Shown: positions 34,479 through 41,869 of the stretch, in pieces
Numbering within the stretch: the first letter of the stretch is position 1
Layout: the number at the start of each line of letters is the position of its first letter
Assembly: GCF_039541115.1 (NCBI RefSeq)
Contig: NZ_BAABFP010000005.1
Coordinates: 790,447-854,446, forward strand
From: Angustibacter luteus
Lineage (GTDB): Bacteria > Actinomycetota > Actinomycetes > Actinomycetales > Angustibacteraceae
Length of the DNA stretch: 64,000 nucleotides
Direction of reading: 5' to 3'
Made by a program: the position numbers and the translations under genes
The notes under the pieces: model-generated
Told to the model about the DNA's origin: nothing
Databases searched by the model: none
Seen by the model: only the letters and a program-made list of their open reading frames with translations

Positions 34479-35141
34479 ATGCAGGTGGATGTGGTGCTGC
34501 CGTGCCTCGACGAGGCGCCGGCCCTGGCGAAGGTGCTCGGTGCGGTGCCGGCGGGGCTTCGTCCGATCGTCGTGGACAACGGATCGACGGACGGTTCGCC
34601 CGAGCTCGCCCGCGCGCTGGGGGCGCGGGTGGTGCTCGAGCCGCGACGGGGCTACGGCGCGGCCTGTCATCGCGGACTGCTGGCGGCGACGTCGGACGTC
34701 GTCGCGTTCTGCGACGCGGATGCCTCGGTGGACCTGCACGACGTCCTCGCCCTCGCGCAGTGGCTGTCGGACGGCCGCGCCGACCTGCTGGTCGGACGGC
34801 GGGTCGCGGCGCCCGGGGCCTGGCCGGCACACGCTCGGCTGGCCAACGCCGCGCTGAGCCTGCCGATGAGCCTGGCCGCCCGCCACCGGCTGCACGACCT
34901 CGGACCGGTGCGGGTGGCCCGGCGCGAGGACCTCCTGGCGCTCGGTGTGCGTGACCGGAGATCCGGCTACCCGCTCGAGACCGTGCTGCGCGCGGCCCGG
35001 GCCGGGTGGCGGGTCCGTGAGGCACCGATCGCCTACTCCCCCAGGCTGGGTCGCTCGAAGGTGACCGGGACGGCCCGGGGCACGCTGCGTGCGGTCGCCG
35101 ACATGTCCGCGGTCCTGGCCTACCAGGGCTGGGTGCGATGA
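34479..35141 (+). CDS. glycosyltransferase family 2
   Basis: A 220-residue GT-A enzyme with VVLPCLDEAPALAKVL (about 5-20), VVDNGSTDGS (about 31-40), RRGYGAACHRGL (about 56-67) and the metal-binding FCDADASVDLHD (about 76-87). It resembles dolichyl-phosphate-mannose-synthase-like transferases without a membrane anchor. The final residues overlap the next gene by ATGA. Leaderless promoter and regulator site lie upstream. With the downstream DUF2064/methyltransferase fusion it likely builds or modifies an envelope glycan or glycolipid. Confidence 0.88.
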   Translation: MQVDVVLPCLDEAPALAKVLGAVPAGLRPIVVDNGSTDGSPELARALGARVVLEPRRGYGAACHRGLLAATSDVVAFCDADASVDLHDVLALAQWLSDGRADLLVGRRVAAPGAWPAHARLANAALSLPMSLAARHRLHDLGPVRVARREDLLALGVRDRRSGYPLETVLRAARAGWRVREAPIAYSPRLGRSKVTGTARGTLRAVADMSAVLAYQGWVR

Positions 35142-36415
35142 GCCGGCTGACCCTGCTGGTGCTGGCCAAGGCGCCGGTACCGGGACGCGTCAAGACCCGG
35201 CTGACCCCCGCGGTCAGCGCCGTCGAAGCGGCGGAGCTGGCCGCTGCCGCGCTGGCCGACACGCTCGCGGTGGTCGCCTCCAGCGCCGCCCGGCGACGAG
35301 TGCTCGTGCTCGACGGTGAACCGGGAGCCTGGGTTCCCGAGGGCTTCCAGGTCGTGCCACAGGTCAGCGGAGGCCTCGACCGCCGGCTGGCCGGCGCCTT
35401 CGCAGGGGTGGACGGGCCCGCGTTCCTGATCGGCATGGACACCCCGCAGGTCACCGCGGAGCTGCTGGACGTCGACCTGTCCGCCGCAGGGGCCGCCATC
35501 GGCCAGTGCGAGGACGGGGGCTTCTGGGGCATCGGGCTGGGACGGCCCCGGCCGTCGGTGTTCCTCGGGGTGCCGATGAGCACCAACCAGACCGGACGAC
35601 GGCAGCGGGCTCGGCTGGTCGAGGCGGGACTGTCCGTGCAGGACCTGCCGGTCCTGCGGGACGTGGACACCATGGCGGACGCCCGGCACGTCGCCGCCCT
35701 GGCGCCGGGATCACGATTCGCGGCCGCGCTGGGCCGGGTGGCGGGGCCACGCGGCAGTGACTTCCCGGTCGAGCACCTGTACGACGACGCCGTCCGCGCG
35801 GGCCAGTCCCTGCGGCTCGTCGCCCTGGACGGGCAGCCACCGCCGTTCGACATCGCGCGGTGGACAGCAGCGGCCGACCCGGTCGACCTCGCGCTCCTGG
35901 AGCGCTGCGAGGGCGTGATCCTGGACGTCGGTTGCGGCCCGGGGCGGATGGCGGCCGCCATCGCGGGCCTCGGCCGCCCGGTGCTCGGAGTGGACATCGC
36001 CCGCGGGTCGGTGGACCGCACCGCCGCCGCCGGCGCCCTCGCGCTGCGGCGGTCCGTCTTCGACACGCTGCCCGGCGAAGGTCGCTGGGACACCGTCCTG
36101 CTGGCGGACGGCAACCTCGGCATCGGCGCCGATCCCGACCGGTTGCTGCGACGCGTGCGCGAGCTCCTGCGGCCCGGCGGTCTGCTCCTGGTCGAGCCCG
36201 AGCCCGCCGAGGTCGACGAGCGCGTGCAGCTGTGCCTGCACACCGCCGACGGAGCCGTGGCGAGCGAGACCTTCGACTGGGCGCGGATCGGCGGCTCGGC
36301 CGCGGTGGGCCGCGCCGAGCGGCTCGGGTTCAGCCTCGAGGAGCGTTGGGAGGCAGCGGGTCGGCTCTTCCTGGCGTTTCGCCTGACGCCCGACGGCGCC
36401 GAGCCACTTCGCTGA
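35138..36415 (+). CDS. DUF2064 (glycosyltransferase-like) / SAM methyltransferase fusion
   Basis: A 425-residue two-domain protein. Residues 1-210 are a DUF2064 (TIGR04282-like) nucleotidyl/glycosyl-transferase fold: LLVLAKAPVPGRVKTRLTP (6-24) and the FLIGMDTPQVT motif near 96-106. Residues 215-425 are a class I methyltransferase: ILDVGCGPGRMAAAIAG (about 261-277), VLGVDIA and LLRPGGLLLVEPEP. The two are normally separate adjacent genes in related clusters. Coupled to the GT2 gene by ATGA. The 3' end overlaps the convergent membrane-protein gene by 86 bases, unusually long. Confidence 0.85.
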   Translation: MSRLTLLVLAKAPVPGRVKTRLTPAVSAVEAAELAAAALADTLAVVASSAARRRVLVLDGEPGAWVPEGFQVVPQVSGGLDRRLAGAFAGVDGPAFLIGMDTPQVTAELLDVDLSAAGAAIGQCEDGGFWGIGLGRPRPSVFLGVPMSTNQTGRRQRARLVEAGLSVQDLPVLRDVDTMADARHVAALAPGSRFAAALGRVAGPRGSDFPVEHLYDDAVRAGQSLRLVALDGQPPPFDIARWTAAADPVDLALLERCEGVILDVGCGPGRMAAAIAGLGRPVLGVDIARGSVDRTAAAGALALRRSVFDTLPGEGRWDTVLLADGNLGIGADPDRLLRRVRELLRPGGLLLVEPEPAEVDERVQLCLHTADGAVASETFDWARIGGSAAVGRAERLGFSLEERWEAAGRLFLAFRLTPDGAEPLR

Positions 36416-36809
36416 CGAACGCTCCCCCGACGACGAGCAGGCACAGCGCCGCCGTGACCAGCAGGATGTTGCGCCGGTAGTCCCACGGGTCCACGGACGG
36501 GTTCGCGGTGGGCAGCCGACCGAGCAGCTGACCCAGCCACAAGGGCGCCGACATGACGATCACGGAGCCGCAGACCAGGAAGGCCACCGTCACCGCGGCT
36601 CGGGCGCGGGCCGGGACGACCCGCGTCGCCAGCCAGCCCAGCGCCACGACTGCAGGGGCCAGCACCAGGTCGTGGGCGATGACGACGGCCGCGAGCCAGA
36701 TCGCCACCGCGACCGGCGGGGTGACGACCCCGCCGGACAGCACCAGCCAGGCGGCCCAGCCCATTGCGGCGACCCCCAGGACGCCGAGCAGGACCCGCCA
36801 GCGACTCAT
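36330..36809 (-). CDS. integral membrane protein of the oxidoreductase operon
   Basis: A 159-residue protein with four hydrophobic helices (about 6-26, 31-55, 67-90 and 118-140) and a charged, proline-rich C-terminal tail. No family is recognised. Its ATG overlaps the molybdopterin oxidoreductase stop by four bases, so it is likely a membrane partner of that enzyme. The last 86 bases, encoding the hydrophilic tail, lie opposite the end of the DUF2064/methyltransferase gene, so the tail may be under weak constraint. Confidence 0.7.
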   Translation of the reverse strand: MSRWRVLLGVLGVAAMGWAAWLVLSGGVVTPPVAVAIWLAAVVIAHDLVLAPAVVALGWLATRVVPARARAAVTVAFLVCGSVIVMSAPLWLGQLLGRLPTANPSVDPWDYRRNILLVTAALCLLVVGGAFVSEVARRRRASGETPGRADPLPPNAPRG

Positions 36810-37936
36810 GAGGCCTCGATCCGCATGAGCCACTTCGTCTGCAGCACACCCGGCCGGTTCGGCGCGATGAGCCGCAGCGGGTAGCCGTGATCGAGCGCCA
36901 GGTCGGATCCGTTGAGCCGCAGGGCCAGCAGCGTGTCCGGATGATCGGCCTGCGCCGGCGTCAGGTGCGATGACCGGTAGATCCCGTGCGGTTCGAGCGA
37001 TCGGACGGTGACATCGGCGGACGGATCGACACCGGCGAGGGCGAGGACGTCCCGCAGGCGCACCCCACCCCACCGCCCGGTGGAGCTCCATCCCTCGACG
37101 CAGGCGATCGGCAGCGCGACCTCGTGCTGGGCCATGGCGGACAGGTCGGACCGGCTGAGCCGCAACGGGTTCGTGCCGGTGACCTCCAGCCGCCACGAGT
37201 CGGCGACGGCCAGGTCTCGGACACCGGCCGCCGTCGCTGTCCGGTTGACCGGCAGGCCCTGCGGTCCGACGTCCGGGCGGCGTGGTGCCAGCAGGGCGAG
37301 GCGTCCCAGGCCGGGCAGCGTCTGCCCGATGGTCACCAGGGTGACTGCTCCCACCGCCCCCGTCGTGGCGAGCAGCAGGCCACGACGACTGAGGCCGACA
37401 GGGTCGTCCGGCGTGGCTCGGGCGTCGTCAAGACTGGTCCGCAGCGCGGCCGCGATGACGTCGGCCTTGACCGCGAGGTGCAGCAGGATCGACCCGACGA
37501 GCGCCCACGCGACGGCGTAGTGCGCCGCCGGGAAGAAGAACGACCACGGGTACCACTGGACGGTGTTGAGTATCCCGGTGGTGACCTCGAACAGCATGCA
37601 GGACACCAGGACTGCGACCGAGAGCCGCTCGAGCGCGTGCTTGAGCCCGCTCACGGGGGGCCACTGGAGCAGCAGCGGGTAGACGCTGAACAGCTTGACC
37701 AGCACGAGAGGCACGCAGGCGATCCCGAACGCGACGTGAGCGCCCTGGGTGACCTGGTAGCCCCACGTCGGGTTCGGCGGCAGCGGCAGCCAGCCGACCG
37801 GATGCTGGTGCAGGTGGCTGATCATCCCGGTGACGAAGCAGACGCCCACCGCGATGCCCAGCGCCCGGCCGACCCGGGCGGTCACCCGGGCGTCGCGGCG
37901 AGGACTGGACACCTGCGGTGGCTGGGGAATCCTCAC
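36806..37936 (-). CDS. molybdopterin-dependent oxidoreductase with N-terminal cytochrome-b-like membrane domain
   Basis: A 376-residue protein. Residues 25-165 hold about four membrane helices with several His (HLHQHPVG, GAHVAFGI, HYAVAWALVG, LLHLAVK), as in cytochrome b561-type haem anchors. An internal twin-arginine-like stretch SRRGLLLATTGAVGAV (about 183-198) precedes a sulfite-oxidase-like molybdopterin domain (about 225-376), with Cys279 in IACVEGW as the molybdenum ligand and DHGYPLRLIAPNRPG near the end. It would face outside and exchange electrons with the quinone pool. GTG start at 37936 is six bases after TACCGT. Confidence 0.88.
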   Translation of the reverse strand: MRIPQPPQVSSPRRDARVTARVGRALGIAVGVCFVTGMISHLHQHPVGWLPLPPNPTWGYQVTQGAHVAFGIACVPLVLVKLFSVYPLLLQWPPVSGLKHALERLSVAVLVSCMLFEVTTGILNTVQWYPWSFFFPAAHYAVAWALVGSILLHLAVKADVIAAALRTSLDDARATPDDPVGLSRRGLLLATTGAVGAVTLVTIGQTLPGLGRLALLAPRRPDVGPQGLPVNRTATAAGVRDLAVADSWRLEVTGTNPLRLSRSDLSAMAQHEVALPIACVEGWSSTGRWGGVRLRDVLALAGVDPSADVTVRSLEPHGIYRSSHLTPAQADHPDTLLALRLNGSDLALDHGYPLRLIAPNRPGVLQTKWLMRIEAS

Positions 37937-37942
37937 GCCTCG

Positions 37943-37948
37943 ACGGTA
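37943..37948 (-). promoter_or_regulatory. -10 element (TACCGT) of a leaderless promoter, oxidoreductase
   Basis: TACCGT, then CGAGGC, then GTG: a six-base gap identical in sequence to that of the glycosyltransferase promoter. Confidence 0.58.
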
Positions 37949-37981
37949 GGCATCACCCGGCGCTGCGACGAGGTGTCGGCA

Positions 37982-38000
37982 CCTTACGGAATGGCGACGT
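37982..38000 (-). promoter_or_regulatory. direct-repeat regulator site 3 (oxidoreductase)
   Basis: On the minus strand CCGTAAGG with a weaker half-site ACGTCGCC 11 bases upstream. The core TTCCGTAAG ends 34 bases before TACCGT. It also lies about 50 bases upstream of the divergent mannosyltransferase-like gene. Confidence 0.55.
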
Positions 38001-38049
38001 CGGCCACTCAAGACCCGGCGGACCGGCGTCCGGCTGGAAGTCTGAGGGA

Positions 38050-39408
38050 GTGCCCCGACGCCGCTCCCCCATGCTCGCCGTAGCCGGTGGCCTCGCCGTC
38101 GCCGCCCTGCTCGTGCTGGAGCAGGCGGGCAGCGAGCGGGGCCACGCCCTCGCGCCGCTCGTGCTCATCGGCTTGATGTTCGTGGCCTACGCCTTGGCGG
38201 CCGTCGAGCTGCAGCGGGTGGCGGTCAGCACGTGCCTGCGGCTGTCCCTGCTGGGCGGCGCGCTGCTGCAGGTGATCGCCCTGCGGGTGCGCCCGCTGAA
38301 CGGGGATGACTACCTGCGCTACGCCTGGGACGGGCGGGTGCAGGCGGCCGGGATCGACCCGTACCGCTACCCGCCCGGCGCGCCGCAGCTGGCCCGGCTG
38401 CGGGACGCGTGGCTGTTCCCGGACGGGGTGACCCCGCGGTTGAACCACCCGACCGAACGCACCATCTACCCACCCGTGGCGCAGGGATGGTTCTGGCTCG
38501 TCCACGTGCTCACCGGAGGGCATGGTCAGGGCCGCGGGCTGCAGGTCGGCGCCGCCGTCCTGGCCGTCGCGACGTCGGTCGCGATCGTCCTGGTGCTACG
38601 CCGGGTCGGCGGGGACCCGCGTCGGGTTGCCTGGTGGGCCTGGTGTCCGACAGTGGTCATCGAGACCGGCGGCAACGGGCACGTCGACGTGGTCGCCTCG
38701 TTGCTCGTCGTGGTCGCCCTGGGGCTGTTGGCCGGCCGGCGCTGGGTCGGTGCCGGGGCGGTGCTGGGCCTCGCGATCGCGACCAAGCTGCTGCCGGCGC
38801 TCCTCGTGGTCGCCGTGCCGCCACGCCGCGCCGTCCGCGTCGGCGCCGCGGCCGTCCTCGCCGTGGCGTTGGTCTACCTGCCGCACGTCCTCGTTCTGGG
38901 GACCGGGGTCACCGGTTTCCTGGGCGGCTATCTCGGTGAGGAGTCCCACCAGCAGTTCGACCTGCTGAAGCCCCTGCTGCCGGACGTCGTCGTGCGACCG
39001 GTCGGCTGCGTCCTGCTGGCGGTCACCGCCCTGCTCGTCTGGCGGCAGACCGCCCGGGACGACGTGGCCGGTCTCCCGCCGAGGCCCTGGGTGCACGGCG
39101 CCACCATGGTCGGCGTGGCGTTCATCCTGCTCGAACCGCCGTACCCCTGGTACGCGCTGCTCCTGGTTCCCCTCGTGGCGCTGGGCGCCCGACCTGTCTG
39201 GCTGGTGGTGGCGGCCGCGATGTACCTCGTGTACGCGGCGGCACCGCTGGGCCACGCGTACTTCGGCACGCGGGTCATCGGCTATGGCGTCGCCGCCCTG
39301 GTGGTGGCGGCGGGGTGGGCTCCCGCGCGCCGCGAGGTGGCTCGCTGGTCCCCTCGCCTGGCCGCCCTGCAGCCGGCCAGGCGTCAGAAACCCCACTCGG
39401 GGCGGTAA
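38050..39408 (+). CDS. membrane glycosyltransferase (GT87/MptB-like mannosyltransferase)
   Basis: About 452 residues with ten or more hydrophobic helices. Between early helices lies RPLNGDDYLRYAWDGRVQAAGIDPYRYPP (in pieces near 80-108), the acidic loop typical of polyprenyl-phosphate-sugar-dependent C-fold transferases, then RLNHPTERTIYPPVAQGWF-type sequence. These enzymes use polyprenol-phosphate mannose (or similar) outside the membrane. The GTG at 38050 is the first start outside the divergent promoter; ATG 38071 is an alternative, and neither has a well-spaced ribosome-binding site. It shares its upstream region with the oxidoreductase gene. Confidence 0.82.
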   Translation: MPRRRSPMLAVAGGLAVAALLVLEQAGSERGHALAPLVLIGLMFVAYALAAVELQRVAVSTCLRLSLLGGALLQVIALRVRPLNGDDYLRYAWDGRVQAAGIDPYRYPPGAPQLARLRDAWLFPDGVTPRLNHPTERTIYPPVAQGWFWLVHVLTGGHGQGRGLQVGAAVLAVATSVAIVLVLRRVGGDPRRVAWWAWCPTVVIETGGNGHVDVVASLLVVVALGLLAGRRWVGAGAVLGLAIATKLLPALLVVAVPPRRAVRVGAAAVLAVALVYLPHVLVLGTGVTGFLGGYLGEESHQQFDLLKPLLPDVVVRPVGCVLLAVTALLVWRQTARDDVAGLPPRPWVHGATMVGVAFILLEPPYPWYALLLVPLVALGARPVWLVVAAAMYLVYAAAPLGHAYFGTRVIGYGVAALVVAAGWAPARREVARWSPRLAALQPARRQKPHSGR

Positions 39409-39845
39409 TCGGGGTTGGAGCTGTAGGCCAGCCCGAGGGCCCGCACGGTGTCGCACCAGGGCCGCGTGCCGGTTGGCGCGCACAGCTGGCAGACCCAGGT
39501 GACGGACGACGGTCCACCATCGTCGGGCGCGCGCCGGTGTGGATGCAGGTCCAGCAGTGCGCCATGAGCCCGAGCGAGCTGCAGGATCCGGTCGCGCACG
39601 TCCTGCCAGGTCGGTTGCGCGCTACCGGCCGGTGCGTCGCCGAACATGGTCGCGGTGACGGCCCTGCTGCCCGCCATCACCGACGAGAGGAACGGCAGCT
39701 CCTGCCCGACGAACTGCTCGGCGTCCCCGGCGCGGCCCGCCTCGCCACCCAGCTGGTCCGCGATCCGTACGGCGTCCGCGATCGCTGATCGGATGAACGC
39801 GACCAGGTCACCACGAGGGTCGTCCGGTACCTCGGTGCCGCTCAC
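39384..39845 (-). CDS. DUF6221-like protein
   Basis: A 153-residue protein that ends in LGLAYSSNPDYRPEWGF, which matches the characteristic (Y..HPDYREEW) tail of DUF6221 proteins; the N-terminal DLVAFIRSAIADAVRIA and the Cys pair in WVCQLC also fit. DUF6221 is actinobacterial, frequent in Streptomyces and its phages, with no known function. GGAGG lies five bases before the GTG at 39845. The 3' end overlaps the mannosyltransferase-like gene by 25 bases. Confidence 0.65.
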   Translation of the reverse strand: MSGTEVPDDPRGDLVAFIRSAIADAVRIADQLGGEAGRAGDAEQFVGQELPFLSSVMAGSRAVTATMFGDAPAGSAQPTWQDVRDRILQLARAHGALLDLHPHRRAPDDGGPSSVTWVCQLCAPTGTRPWCDTVRALGLAYSSNPDYRPEWGF

Positions 39846-39901
39846 GTGCCCCTCCGCTTCGTCGCGCCGCTTCATCCCTCGTTAGATCGCTCGCTGCGAC
39901 C

Positions 39902-41404
39902 TCAGTGCAGCGGCACCGAGGGCACGGGCGCGCCGTCCACGTCCTCCAGCAGCTTCGACTCCTCCCGCTTGCGGGGCAGGAAGTACGCCGGGATCAGGGT
40001 GAGCGTCACCAACCACGCCGCCACCCAGAAGGTGTGCGAGAACGCTGCGGCGGCCGCCTCCGGCGCCAAGGCCGGCGAGGCGGGGACGTTGTCGATCAAG
40101 GCGTTGGTCAGCACCACGGAGAAGATCGCGACGCCGACCGAGCTGGAGATCTGCTGGTTGATGTTGAGCAGCGTCGAGCCGCGAGCGACCTCGTGGTGCT
40201 TCAACGTCTTCAACGCCGACGTCATGATCGGCATCATCGTGGCGCCCATACCCAGGCCCATGAGGAACAGCACGGGGATCAGGAAGCCCCAGTGCGAGGA
40301 GTCCGCCGTGATCTGGGTGAGGCTGAACATCCCGATGATGATGGCGACCAGCCCGAAGGGCACGATCCGACCCACCGGGTACCGGTCGGTGAGCGCACCG
40401 GCGATGGGCATGGTGACCATGGCGCCGATGCCCTGGGGAGCGACCAGCCAGCCGGCGCTCAACGGGGACTCGCCCTGCACCTGCTGGAGGAACTGCGGGA
40501 CGAGCAGCAGCCCACCGAAGAAGGCCGCCGCGAAGATGAACATGGTGATCAGCGACACGCTGAGGTTGCGGTTCTTGAAGAGCCGCAGGTCCAGCAGCGG
40601 GTGCTTGGGCTTGAAGCTGTAGAACACGAACGCCACCATCAGCGCCAACCCGATCAGGCCGGGAAGCAGCACCTTGGCGTGCCCGATGCCGCCGGCGCCA
40701 GGGATGGACGAGATCCCGTACAGGAAGAGCGCGAGCCCCGGGCTCATCATCAGCATGCCGACGAAGTCGAACGTCTCGGACGGGACCGGGTTGTCGCGCT
40801 CAAGGGCGATCCAGGAGTAGACCAGCGCGACGATCCCGATCGGCACGTTGATCAGGAAGATCCAGTGCCAGCTGAAGTGGTCGATCAGCCAGCCGCCGAG
40901 GATGGGCCCGAAGATTGGGCCCAGCAGCATCGGCACCCCGAGGATCGCCATCAGGCGACCCATCCGCGCCGGACCGGCCGCCCGCGTCATGATCGTCATG
41001 CCGACCGGCATGAGCATGCCGCCACCAAGCCCCTGCAGCACGCGGAACCCGATCAGCATCTCGATCGAGGACGCGGTCGCACACAGGATCGAACCGAGCG
41101 TGAAGAGAGTGATCGCGAGCATGTACAGCCGCTTGGTGCCGAACCGGTCGGCGGCCCAGCCCGACAGCGGGATGACCGTGGCCAGAGCCAGCGTGTAGGC
41201 GGTGACGGTCCAGGCGACCGCGGAGTAGGCCAGCGGCTGACCGTTCTTGGCGAACTCGGTCTGGAACGTGCGCAGCGCGACGTTCACGACCGTGATGTCG
41301 ATGATCGACATGATCGCGCCGAGGACGACGACCCCGGCTACTTTGAGCACGGCGCCGTCGATCTTCTCGGGGTACTCCATGGTGGTCCCAGCTGGCGAAG
41401 TCAC
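39902..41404 (-). CDS. DHA2-family MFS drug exporter (EmrB/QacA type)
   Basis: About 500 residues with 14 predicted membrane helices. DHA2 marks are IDITVVNVAL (helix 1 region), the motif-A loop GWAADRFGTKRLY, RVLQGLGGGMLMPVGM (motif B region) and LGPILGGWLIDHFSWHWIFLINVPIG (motif C region, in pieces). It exports small toxic compounds by proton antiport. I chose the GTG at 41404 because AGAGG stands five bases before it; GTG 41410 is possible. No regulator gene is adjacent; AT-richer sequence with partial dyads lies at 41490-41530. Confidence 0.9.
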   Translation of the reverse strand: MTSPAGTTMEYPEKIDGAVLKVAGVVVLGAIMSIIDITVVNVALRTFQTEFAKNGQPLAYSAVAWTVTAYTLALATVIPLSGWAADRFGTKRLYMLAITLFTLGSILCATASSIEMLIGFRVLQGLGGGMLMPVGMTIMTRAAGPARMGRLMAILGVPMLLGPIFGPILGGWLIDHFSWHWIFLINVPIGIVALVYSWIALERDNPVPSETFDFVGMLMMSPGLALFLYGISSIPGAGGIGHAKVLLPGLIGLALMVAFVFYSFKPKHPLLDLRLFKNRNLSVSLITMFIFAAAFFGGLLLVPQFLQQVQGESPLSAGWLVAPQGIGAMVTMPIAGALTDRYPVGRIVPFGLVAIIIGMFSLTQITADSSHWGFLIPVLFLMGLGMGATMMPIMTSALKTLKHHEVARGSTLLNINQQISSSVGVAIFSVVLTNALIDNVPASPALAPEAAAAAFSHTFWVAAWLVTLTLIPAYFLPRKREESKLLEDVDGAPVPSVPLH

Positions 41405-41869
41405 GGGCACCTCTTCACGGTCCGGCAGGCGATGGCAGCTTCTCTGAAAACCTTCGAATCAAGGCTAGCGCGTGGCACCGACAGGCCACGATGGGATATC
41501 TCGACGGAATACCGATAGGACTCCTGCCACCGTCATCTTTCATCGGTCCGCTGGGGCCTGCGGCAACTGATATGACGACGCGAGACCGAGCCTCTCGTAC
41601 GTGGGGCAACGCCTCGTTGCTGGAACTGACCGTCACCCGCCCCGCGCCACCCGGTCAGGCCCACTTCGGGGCCGCCTGGACGAGCGCAGCACGGCCGGCG
41701 GTCGTCCCCAGCCTCGGCCCCTGCATCAGCTCCCGCTTCGGCGTCCGCGAGTGGAGCCACCAGGGCAGGATGCGTCTCGTCGTGGACGTCCACCAGCCGG
41801 GGTCCGCCAGCCGACGTGTCATACCGCCGGTGTTTCGCAGGGCCGCCCGGAGCCCGCGCGGTGGGAGAG
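41405..41869. other. 465-base gap between MFS and dipeptidase genes
   Basis: Contains the MFS promoter region (AT-richer at 41440-41530) and one small possible reading frame (41655-41822, minus). I see no RNA gene, strong hairpin or repeat. Confidence 0.5.
41655..41822 (-). CDS. possible small protein (55 aa)
   Basis: A short frame from ATG 41822, rich in Trp and Arg (PGWWTSTTRRILPWWLHSR), with no clear ribosome-binding site and no recognised family. It lies between the dipeptidase and MFS genes. It could be a remnant of a longer gene or chance in GC-rich DNA; I include it only because the Trp content and the ending QGPRLGTTAGRAALVQAAPKW look less random than other frames here. Confidence 0.25.
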   Translation of the reverse strand: MTRRLADPGWWTSTTRRILPWWLHSRTPKRELMQGPRLGTTAGRAALVQAAPKWA

